Made by a program: the position numbers and the translations under genes. A stretch of DNA of 64,000 nt, taken from the NCBI GenBank assembly GCA_013339895.1, contig JABACO010000003.1, positions 15,788,634 through 15,852,633 on the forward strand, written 5' to 3'. Under the pieces are notes generated by a model, which worked only from the letters and a program-made list of their open reading frames with translations, was not told the DNA's origin and did no database searches. How positions within the stretch are numbered: position 1 is the stretch's first letter; each line of letters begins with the position of its first letter. Positions 33,001 through 41,984 of this stretch are shown piece by piece. Source of the stretch: Ephydatia muelleri. Lineage: Eukaryota; Porifera; Demospongiae; Spongillida; Spongillidae.

Positions 33001-34183
33001 GGTGTGCCTGATTCAATTCATACAGATCAAGGAAAGAATTTTGAAGCAAAAGTGATACAAGAGATATGTCACCTTCTTGGAGTCACAAAGACAAGAACAA
33101 CACCCTATCATCCACAGTCCGATGGACTTGTGGAGAGATTTAATAGGACCCTACTGGAGATGCTCAGCACTACAGTGGCTGATGAACATGACTGGGACCT
33201 TTCTCTCCCAACGTTACTTCTGGCATATAGAACAAGTGTCCAGGAAACTACTGGAATCACACCATTCCAGCTCATGTTTGGGCGCAACCCCCGCCTCCCT
33301 GAGGACATTCTTTATTCATTACCCGTGGCATCACATGATTCAGTTACTCAGTATACCAGGGTTCTCAAGGGCCGTCTTGAAAGATCTTACCAGGCTGTGA
33401 TTAAGCATGTTCAGCAAAAACAGACCCATCAAAAAGACATATGATCGTGGTGTGAGAGGTAGTCCCTATGGTGTTGGTGATCTTGTTCTTCTTCACTCCC
33501 CTGCAGTACCAAGAGCTAGGCAAGTCGAGAAAATTGCACAAACCATGGCAGGGGCCTTATAGGGTGGTGAAGGCTATTTCACCAAGTGTGTATCGTATTG
33601 TGGATTGTGCTCGACCACGATGTAAACATGTTGTTCATTTTAATCGCCTCAAGCCAGCACCTCTAGGCAATGTACCACCTACTGAGAGGGTGGTGAATGA
33701 GGAAGAGCATATGGAGCACAGTGGGGACACTGCAGAGGAAAAGGAAGAGGAAGAACTTTTTGAATTCACTGAGATGGACCAACCTGTCATCACCCCGCAA
33801 GATGCAGTAGAGATCAACCAACCACCAATTGCAGTTCTTCCTACACCACCTGTGATTGATGCTCCCCACCAACATGCCGTACCACCAAATGCAGCCCTCC
33901 CGATACCACCTGAGGCTAATAACCACAGAGATGCAGTGCCAGCCGGACTTCGACGATCTTCAAGGAGAACAAAACCACCTGAACGTTATTGGGACCCAAT
34001 TACTCTTCCAGATGTGTGGACACATCTAATTGAAGAGGATGCACAGGCTGGCACCTGAAAACATGTGATGGACTCTGACCTATATGTTGTGCGCATGTGC
34101 ATATATGTGTATAAATGCTGTACCTTTGGTACTACCATTGTCTTTCTTACCTGTCATTACTTGCTGAGTCAGGGGTCACTACA
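30049..34183 (+). mobile_element. Degenerate Ty3/gypsy LTR retrotransposon, 5'-deleted
   Basis: Zinc knuckle, protease, reverse transcriptase, RNase H and integrase follow in gypsy order. A putative 3' LTR of about 120 bp (34064-34183, TGTGATGG...CACTACA, with a TATAAA inside) follows the last stop. There is no 5' LTR. Instead 30049-30078 repeats the sequence that borders the 3' LTR (CAGGCTGGC, CTGAAAACATGTGA) and then jumps into the end of gag. So gag and the 5' LTR were lost by a deletion or recombination event. Confidence 0.75.
30079..34058 (+). pseudogene. gypsy gag(end)-pol, with several frameshifts
   Basis: Order: zinc knuckle CWYCGKRGHIKRNC (30150); aspartic protease with LIDTGSAATL (30280) and ILGVDFL; frameshift at about 30565; linker; frameshift at about 31068; reverse transcriptase from 31095 with FSTLDLASGYWQ, a shift near 31355, then MPFGLCNAPATF and the YLDD catalytic box (31498); TGA at about 31706; RNase H with DTDASGEG, preceded by a shift at an A-run (31877-31885); integrase 32440-33444 with HHCC, DILGPLP, HTDQGKNF and YHPQSDGLVERFN; a final shift at about 33444; GPY module (WQGPYRVVKAI) and a C-terminal tail. 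Five or more frameshifts plus stops make it inactive. It is not closely related to the gypsy element at 52-59 kb: different length of LTR and different domain sequences. Confidence 0.8.
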
Positions 34184-34224
34184 TTACTAGTTAAGCGTGC
34201 GTTTCAATTAGTTCGTGCATGTAT

Positions 34225-34385
34225 GTACGCGACCCCTCCACCACCACCCCCCCACACACACACACACACACATGCACACACAACTCAAATCCTAAATCTA
34301 TCCCACCTCCGAATAACAAGCATACCCCGCCCACCGCTCCGGCCCCCCCCCCTCCCCCTCCCTCCCCCAAAACAAAACACGCCTT
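34225..34385. repeat. CA and C-rich low-complexity tract
   Basis: CACACA run at 34252-34280 and C/T-rich runs to 34385. Nothing coding. Confidence 0.8.
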
Positions 34386-34774
34386 AATAAATAGCATCCT
34401 CCTACGCCATGGAATACATGCATACTATATTGATACTGCATCATTGTTCTGTCGACAAGCACCGCTGTTGGAAACGTGATATGAAAAAAATCTCTAACTC
34501 ATTGAATAGCATAGCTACAGTACACTGACGATGATGCTTTCCCGCCTAACCCTGCACTGATGTGTTGCGCATTTCTCATCCCATGCAGTTAACCAAGGAG
34601 TGCCTGCCGACGCGTTACAATTAAGGGCTCGCGCATGCAAGGAACATAATTGTACAGTCAGGTACAAACCAAAAGAAGCGCGCTTAACTTCTTCTGCGCA
34701 GGGGTTGGGTACCCCCTTCCGTGTGTTGACTACACGCCACACCCCAAACAAGGGTCCTACCCGCGAGAGTCAGA

Positions 34775-34931
34775 TTTGAATAGTGTACTGTACATGCATG
34801 CAAGCTACAAGTAGTTGACGCCATGCAAATACTCCGCCACACACCCGAAGCCGAGAAATAACGTTATATCAGGCAGATATAAATAATTAATAACGAGCGC
34901 TAGTTAACTATATAGGGCTGTCTATTCGATA
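34775..34931 (+). promoter_or_regulatory. Dispanin promoter block, copy 5
   Basis: Same layout as copies 2 and 4, with the response element changed to TGACGCCA and GATATAAA at about 34876. Confidence 0.5.
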
Positions 34932-36160
34932 ATGGAAGGTGAGTGAATAGTGTGGACATGAAGGGGGACGGGTTTGTGTGAAAAGGCGAGCGGTAAAATG
35001 GCACTGAGAAGCTATTGACTTCCTCTCTTCTCACTGAGCTGTTAGACGAAATGCAAACCTACAAGACAAACTTCGTTGTTTTCCACTATTTTATGCGGTG
35101 GTGGACTATCTGTGTGTTTAAACCTAAAGAACTCTTCCATTTTTCCTGCGAGAAGAATTAAGTTAACAAACTCAAGCTCACCAGGCGTATGCGCATACGA
35201 CAACCCCCTATGGTAGATCCGCCACTGGAATAGCCTCATTCCAGACCCGAGATTTGCGATATCGTTAATGGTCTGATGAGGCACGGCATGCAGTGCTGGC
35301 GTATCTCTTTCCGGACCATGCGCTATAGCAGCTTCAGCAGAACAGGCAAATTAATAATCATCATGCACGTTGCGTATACGGACGCGGTCTCAATTTGTCA
35401 CGTGCAATCTAACATCACGTCTGTAACAAAAGTTCATCATTCAATATGCAATATCGAAGCCAACTACAAATGGTCACACAAAAAGGGAGCATTTTTAGCT
35501 GCAGTGATCAGAAACGCAACATACTATTGCCAACATACTCGTGCGGGCGGCAAGGGATCAGCGTCATGCCGGGATTAAATAACGCTGGTGGCACTTTAAA
35601 CCACTGCAAGCAACTAACATGCATGCTTGGTATATAGTATCGCAGAGTGCGTCATACATTTAGTAAGCCCGCTAGCTGTCGTGGTATATGCAACTGAGGA
35701 ATACACGTTCTTTCTACATGCCGAAAGCTGTTTTATATTTTGAGGACCCTACTGATCGACTCAGGGATCAATATGCACTTGCGCTCAGATAGCAAAAACT
35801 GCTTGCCAGACTGAATAATATTATTCATTTAAACTACTCGATTATTCTATATAGATCTGATTACGTATATTCCCGAGATACCTTTGCTTACCTTTACTCC
35901 GTGTTCTCGTTACAAGCTACTCCACAGCAGAAGGTAAGCCGTGGTAAATGGGCCGGCGCATGACCTGATCCTGTATATACACCCGACAGACGGGCAGTAC
36001 AGTTGTTGTGCAGCCACAGCCAACAGGGACCACTGCAGTGTTCACACCAGTGGGGGACTACTATTACACTACCTCCATTGTCCTCTCCTTAGTTTGCATT
36101 TACTTTGGCTCATTGTGGTCACTTTTGTGCACCATACCAGCCATCTTTGCTGCCAGATCG
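34932..36160 (+). pseudogene. Dispanin copy 5: exon 1, micro-exon and first CD225 exon
   Basis: Exon 1 ATGGAAG at 34932-34938; 17-nt micro-exon at 35917-35933 (CTACTCCACAGCAGAAG) with GTAAGCC donor; exon 4 at 35990-36160 after CCGACAG, coding VQPQPTGTTAVFTPVGDYYY, then the first membrane segment (SIVLSLVCIYFGSLWSLLCT) and ending AIFAARS before GTAAGC. All three match the intact copy in length and phase, but no proline-repeat exon was found between exon 1 and the micro-exon, and no terminal exon follows before 38 kb. It is incomplete, or the missing exons are too diverged for me to see. Confidence 0.6.
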
Positions 36161-36489
36161 GTAAGCCCTGTAATAAGCATCATTTACAAATCCAAACTGA
36201 AAATAGTGGAGTCAAGTTCAATAACTGGATCTGTGAGTGTGTCTGATACGTATACAGGCAGGGAACGGTACCAAAGCTTCGTGTTTTGTGCACCTACTGT
36301 GAGCATGAAGTTGCTGCATTAAGCAAGTAATGTGCTCAGTACGTTATCTGTTGGACAGGTCCTCCAGTCACGCTCGCAGGCACTGCACTCCAGTTGGAAT
36401 GGGCGTCATCAGTGCTGCAGCCAGCCTGCCCAGGTACATTGTGTACAGTGTACACTTCAATCACTTAGTTTGTGTTCCATCTTTCTTTG

Positions 36490-36720
36490 CTCTTATCCCT
36501 CTCTCCTCCTTCCTTTCTTTCTCTCCTGTCCCTTCCTCCCTCACTTTCTCCCTCCCTCCCTCCCCCCTCCTCCCTCCCCCCTCCCTCCCTCCTCCCTCCC
36601 TCCCTCCCCCTCCCTCCCTCCCCCATCCCTCCCTCCCCCCTCCCTCCCTCCCCCCTCCCTCCCTCCCCCTCCCTCCCTCCCCCCTCCCTCCCTCCCCCTC
36701 CCTCCCTCACTCCCTCTCTC
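36490..36720. repeat. Polypyrimidine CCCT/CT tract
   Basis: About 230 bases of almost pure C and T on the plus strand, built from CTCCCTCCC units with mirror symmetry. Proline- or glycine-rich peptides through it are artefacts. Confidence 0.95.
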
Positions 36721-36729
36721 CTGTCCTCC

Positions 36730-37108
36730 TGTAGTCATGTACATGTACACCAGCAGGGACATCTCTGGCAAAATTACACATACCATTTATCCTCCCTGTA
36801 CTGACTTGTTGGAGTCATGAATGTTTGGCCTGTATGCTCCACTAGCAGAGAGGAGAGTTGTAGGAGAAGGGTGTAGTGTAGCCATGTACTATTAGCATTG
36901 ATATGGTATACTCAGTACTTCTTAGGTACTGTTGTTTATGTTGGGCCTTGGGGCCTGACCGCTACCACAAAACCCACAAGGGCAGTCCAAGGTGTGCACA
37001 ACCATTGTCCTGGCTAAAATGAATAGCATCTTGTGACTGACCTTCACTTGATTGGCAGATATACTTTTACAGGAAGATTGGATTTCTTGTGAAGGAGGTT
37101 GTGTGTGT

Positions 37109-37163
<55 letters not shown>

Positions 37164-37735
37164 AGTGGTAATGTCTGTGGTTATCTTATCTCACATCCAT
37201 GGGAGGAGCTACACCTCTATGTAATGGGCATTATCTGTGTACATAGGCACAAGTGCTTCCATACACCCTTTGACTTGTTGAAATACGGGTTGATGTTGAA
37301 GTACTTACAATGTAATGTGCTCTTCCCTAGACCCTATGGAGGAGCTTACAGCCACTCCCCCATACCCTAGCTGGAGCAGGACGTGGGCATGGGTCATTTG
37401 TTCCCCCCCCCCCTCCCCCCCACAAACTGGAAATCCTGGATATCCATCACTGAAATTGAATGTACTCTCTTGTCAGGATCAGCTGAACAGGATGCCCTTA
37501 CAATGAAAGAGTCACCCCTCAAAAACTTGATACCATTCTTCCTAAGGCCCCACCCATCATGGGGGTAGTTGCAAAATGACTAACAGTTTTTGCTGCCTCT
37601 ATCTTTGTTTTCTGTATCAGTCCCTGCACCATCATCTTTTATTAAAATGCTTGACCCTTGCACCCACAACGTGCTTGTTTACTCATTATTACATATAAGT
37701 GATTCAATGGCTGGGCACTGGACAACATCACCACC
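36730..37735. other. No gene recognised; (GT)n at 37100-37160
   Basis: Short frames only. A C-rich run lies at 37400-37420. Confidence 0.35.
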
Positions 37736-37739
37736 CTGT

Positions 37740-38035
37740 TTACAGGTAGTAGCGCTAGGGCACAAAGAACATGAGGAGCCTCTAGCCGTGTCCATCCCTA
37801 GCCACCATTGGATGGAGAATTACAGTTCATTGGGTTCAAAGTTCAGGTCAAGACTAGGAGGTGTGACCAGTAGCCAGGATGCAGCATGAGGTGCTGACAC
37901 AGAGAGCAGCTGAGCCTTGTCAGCAGGTGATGATGCTTTCAACAACAATGAGAACTGGGTCCTCTAGTTTCTTTGACAGTACCTTTGGTGGACAGGTGAG
38001 GCTGTGATAGCATCCACAGATATTACTTCAGACAG
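37740..38035 (-). pseudogene. LINE fragment, copy d
   Basis: The minus strand reads DKAQLLSVSAPHAASWLLVT, then FSIQWWLGMDTARGSSCSLC after one stop, and ends at a shortened zinc site (CPSATTC). It corresponds to 13430-13690 of copy a. Both ends are missing. Confidence 0.6.
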
Positions 38036-39675
38036 GGAGATTATATTTGTGTTCCATAAAACAAACATCAGTCATAACAAGATCTTTTTATCACCTTTGG
38101 AAGCAATTCATTACTTAAAACAAAAGCTTACATATGATTAAGTGGCCAGAAAGCAATAGGCCTGTGGTGAAGTACTGAAATGACTACAATTAAGCACACA
38201 CTAATGTATCATTAACTCCAATACTCCTAAATCAAAGTTCAACTTGACTGCGACCTATTTTACATCTTGCAGCACTCTTTCAGGCGGGAGCATGCCGAAT
38301 AGTTCAAGCTAGAGAGCTGACACTGAATCACCAACATGGTTCTTCCATCAGTGAGTCTCTACAAGGCTGAGAAGACATGAAGGTCAAGAACATAGAATTT
38401 TCACATATATAAATGTATAAAACACATGTATGCACACATATTGGACAGTTTCCACAAAATTACCTCTCAAAATTTCCTTGCGTTTGAATTGCAATAACTT
38501 CCAAACGGTTAAGGCTATTGACTTCTTATTCTCAACACTTCATACTACACCATTTCTGTATGGTGAAATACGTTTTGGGGTATTATACCCCACTAGGTTC
38601 AAACCCGCCAAATACCTTTCGGTTCTCCTATAATCAAATTACTTTCAAAATTCGGTTTGTGGGTACAGAGGTTCCTGTACCTATCGCGGCAAACTGTGTC
38701 CCGCCATATCAAGCGGAAAAATGTGCACCTCTCTATTTACAAACCGAATTTGAAGCGATTTGATTACTCCTACTGTAAGTTATGGTAGGTTTGAACCCGG
38801 TGGGGTATTGGACGTTGCGATACTTGCACAGAGCAAGTGCAAGGCCCCCAAAATGTATGAAGTGTTGAAAATAGGAAGTCGATAGCGTTAATCATTTGGA
38901 AGTTATAATGATTCAAACACAAAGAATTTTTATAACATTTGGGACAGTTTCCGCGAAAATTGCCCCACGGTTAAAATGTTATAAAAATGCATCGCGTTTG
39001 AATCGCTATAACTTCCCAACGGATAACGCTATCGACTTCGTATTTTCAACACTTCATAGTGAAATGGTGTAGTATGATGTGTTGAACATAGGAAGTCGAT
39101 AGCGTTATCCGTTGGGAAGTTATAGCGATTCAAACGCGATGCATTTTTATCTGAACCTGCGTCAGCAGGTTCCATATAGGATTGATTGGGGAGTCATGAA
39201 TGTCATTAAAAATTTTCAGTTGCGTCGCGAGGGACAACGAAGAAACGGATAGCTTTTCTGTTTGCAGCAATCGAACGACAACACCAAGATCTACGTTTTG
39301 GTGCTAGTTTCATGTCATAAAACTATGCCCTTCTAGACCAACTAAGAACCTGTTTCTCGTGCCCACGCCCAAAAAAATTGTTGGTCGTCGTCGTCGTCGT
39401 CGTCTTCTTCTCCGTCAAGTATAACTCACGCTAGGAATGGTTTTAAAGAACGGCGATAGTACCAATCGCTTCAGAATTTACCGGCGCGGTGCCCCTTAAG
39501 GTAATAAAGAAGCTACAACGAAAAAGTACTATATACGGTATGGGTATATTACTATGTTCTAAATACAGGAGTATGGATAATTTTAGGCAGTATAAATACT
39601 CCAACAGGCACAAAATTTATTTTGGTGTCAGTTTAGTCGTTACTTATTTTGGCTAGTGAAGTTTTTTTTCTAAAA

Positions 39676-39951
39676 ATGCCTTCGCGTAATCGAAAGAAGA
39701 GAACGAAGCAACGAGCGGAATACCTCCAAAAGCAAGAAGAGAACAAGGCTAAAGCCCGAGAGCGCTACAAGGCCGACCCTGAAAAAAAGAAGGCCTCTGT
39801 ACGCGAGAGCTACAAGGCCGATCCTGAAAAAAAGAAGGCCTCTGTACGCGAGAGCTACATCGCAAATATAGACATTTTGTCCATTGCACATCGTTCCTCA
39901 TCACATTACAGTTATGAAGCTTCGTTGACACGGAGAAAAAAAAACTTATGA
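39676..39951 (+). CDS. Short K/R/E-rich repeat protein, locus 3
   Basis: A clean frame starts MPSRNRKKRTKQRAEYLQKQ and continues EENKAKARERYKADPEKKKA, with two SVRESYKADPEKKKA units of 39 bp. It then diverges into ANIDILSIAHRSSSHY and ends after 92 residues, just before the terminal palindrome. A TATA-like TATAAATACTCC at 39590 and a T-rich leader precede it. Compared with locus 2 it lacks the AAKRQRYQEDVEE repeats and everything after, so it is an internally deleted copy. The strongly alternating basic and acidic residues predict a long charged helix, plausibly nucleic-acid binding, but that is inference. Confidence 0.55.
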   Translation: MPSRNRKKRTKQRAEYLQKQEENKAKARERYKADPEKKKASVRESYKADPEKKKASVRESYIANIDILSIAHRSSSHYSYEASLTRRKKNL

Positions 39952-39952
39952 A

Positions 39953-40249
39953 ACAAGTAAATAAAAACCTTCTCTAACGAGAAAGTTGGTGGGCATATAG
40001 GATTGACAATGTTGGTGTAAAAAGCACGGAAACAAGTGTGACAGAAATGTTACTGGAAAATTGAAATAGGCCTATATTTAGCCCATTTTCTCAGGCGTGC
40101 GCTGCCTAAATGTGACTGGGCTAAATATAGGCCTATTTCAATTTTCCAGTAACATTTCTGTCACACTTGTTTCCGTGCTTTTTACACCAACATTGTCAAT
40201 CCTATATGCCCACCAACTTTCTCGTTAGAGAAGGTTTTTATTTACTTGT
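39953..40249. repeat. Terminal palindrome, family B, copy 2
   Basis: Arms of about 130 bp: left starts ACAAGTAAATAAAAACCTTC, right ends GTTTTTATTTACTTGT. The centre (about 40100) reads CAGGCGTGCGCTGCC. About 90 percent alike to 23483-23768 in the arms; centres differ. Confidence 0.9.
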
Positions 40250-40438
40250 AACATTTTAACCGTGAGGCAATTTTCGCGGAAACTGTCCCATTTTATACAG
40301 TCATGTATTATATGCGATGGGCCGTTTTCGTGGAAACTGTCCCATATACATGTACATGTACATGCATGTACATACACATATGGGGCAGAGAAAACATGGT
40401 AGTTTTCATATGCTATAGTTGACACAAATCTTATGCAC

Positions 40439-41160
40439 CTCAACTTAAAGTCGGACTAACTGTTGCAAAGTTAAAAGTGTGGAATCTTTAATAAGGCATT
40501 ACTTTTCAATGGGATAGCTCAATAAAGTGCGTACTGCCAGTGTATGACTGCTATTGTACATTTGATGCTTCCACCGTTTGTACCAGTCTTTACCATACAT
40601 GTAGATAGTTTAGAGATCTATGACGCTACCTCACTATGTGTAAGCTCTTATCAGGCCCATAGCCGGGGGATCCCCCCACCCCCTTCTAGTTATGGAACTT
40701 ATTAAAATGCATTAGGCCCGAAGGTGTCTCGCTTTTCGTATTTGACCCGCTAAACGCGAGGGGGACCTGACGGACTTACCTCCCCCCCCCCCCCCACCTC
40801 AACTTAAAGTCGGACTAACTGTTGCAAAGTTTTAATAAGGCATTACTTTTCAATGGTAAAGTGTGTACCGCCAGTGTATGACTGCTATTGTACATTTGAT
40901 GCTTCCACCGTTTGTACCAGACGTTACCATACATGTAGATAGTTTAGAGATCTATATGTGTAAGCTATTATCAGGCCCACAGCCAGGGGGGATTTCCCCC
41001 CCCCCTCCCCCCCTCCCCCCCTCCCCGGTTCGATGCTTCACTTCCGCCTCTTCTAGTTATGGTACTTATAAAAATGCATTAGGCCCGAAGGTGTCTCTCT
41101 TTTTGTATTTGGCCCGCTAAACGCGAGGGGAACCTGACGGACTTCCCTCCTCCCACCGCT
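40439..41160. repeat. Tandem duplication, two ~360-bp units
   Basis: 40439-40797 and 40798-41150 align from CCTCAACTTAAAGTCGGACT through TACATTTGATGCTTCCACCG to AAACGCGAGGGG. Poly-C runs separate the parts. A TATCAGGCCCA(T/C)AGCC block, often seen at ends of small repeats, lies in each. Confidence 0.85.
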
Positions 41161-41984
41161 CTCGTATTTGGGCCCCCGGATAAATGCTTTTAGAAGTATT
41201 AATCGATCCCCCCCCCCCCCTCCCCCCCGGCCTAACTTCCTGGCTACGGGCCTGCATACTTATATGTACTAACGATCCGTTATAGTACAGTTACACAACC
41301 ATTTTAGCCTATTACGACGTAGCTACTGTAATCATGTACGTGTCACATTCATGCTAACCTAGGACTCTGAGACTTGCAAGATGCTTCCGTAAGAAGACTG
41401 GTTCACAGCGAAACCGCTATCCGGAGACGGGTTGCAACGGTGCCCCGTCACTTTCGATCAAGACGGACTTCCACGTAAATTTCACGGAAGCGTTTAGTGA
41501 CGGTATCCGTGTATTTATGAACGTGAATCGACGAACGCTACCGCACGGTACCGCGTCCTCCACTATTATTGACGCATGGTCACGTGATACAAGTAACTCC
41601 TTCCGAATTCAAAAAATGAGCGGCAAGTGACGTTACTGTCACCACTGCGGGGAATACGTGTGAACACCAAATGCTAGTAGAGTCGTCATCCAAAGCTGAT
41701 AGTTCTCTTCAAGCTAAACAACAGCTTCCTGCGGAAGGTATGTATCGTATATCATACACGTGCACCGATTATGTATGCATATGCGCAGCTGCATACTCGA
41801 TTCGCGAGATATAGCTAGTGCTGAGCGGTAGCTAATTGTATCCTTTTTTATTATACAGACGTACTGGGTACCGGTACTATGGCAGACAGGAGAGCATATA
41901 GAATACCTCTCCGGCTCTGAGTCAGATTTGTCATCAAGTAAAGAATCTTTACAGCAAGGACTCCATAACTATAAATGGCACCAG

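Larger units (their letters stand above)
39151..40249 (+). mobile_element. Helitron-like element with K/R/E gene and terminal palindrome
   Basis: 1.1-kb insertion in the right arm of family A copy 2. The intact left arm shows what the site looked like. Left junction ATTTTTAT and right junction AACATTTT rebuild it exactly, so no target duplication (at most one shared T) was made. The 5' end is TCTGAACCTGCGTCAGCAGG, whose GAACCTGC/GCAGGTTC forms a terminal hairpin. The 3' end is a ~297-bp palindrome ending TTTACTTG followed by host T. Insertion between A and T with no duplication is a Helitron trait, but the 3' CTTG is not the classical CTRR. Confidence 0.5.
38941..40289. mobile_element. Short foldback element, family A copy 2, interrupted
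   Basis: Left end GGGACAGTTTCCGCGAAAAT and right end ATTTTCGCGGAAACTGTCCC are exact inverse matches. Arms meet at about 39060. The right arm is cut between 39150 and 40250 by a 1.1-kb insertion. Without the insertion the element is about 250 bp. ATTT flanks both sides. Confidence 0.8.
38443..40351. mobile_element. Foldback element, family A copy 3, with nested insertions
   Basis: Left end GGACAGTTTCCACAAAATTA and right end (reading inward) TGGGACAGTTTCCACGAAAA. The inner arms repeat the family A sequences of 11986-12793 (for example TTCAAACCCGCC and AAATCGCTTCAAATTCGG). Family A copy 2 (38941-40289) sits inside it near its right end. Confidence 0.65.

Noticed and set aside
36330..36820. Pro/Ser/Leu-rich and Gly/Arg/Glu-rich frames
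   Set aside because: Products of the polypyrimidine tract on both strands.
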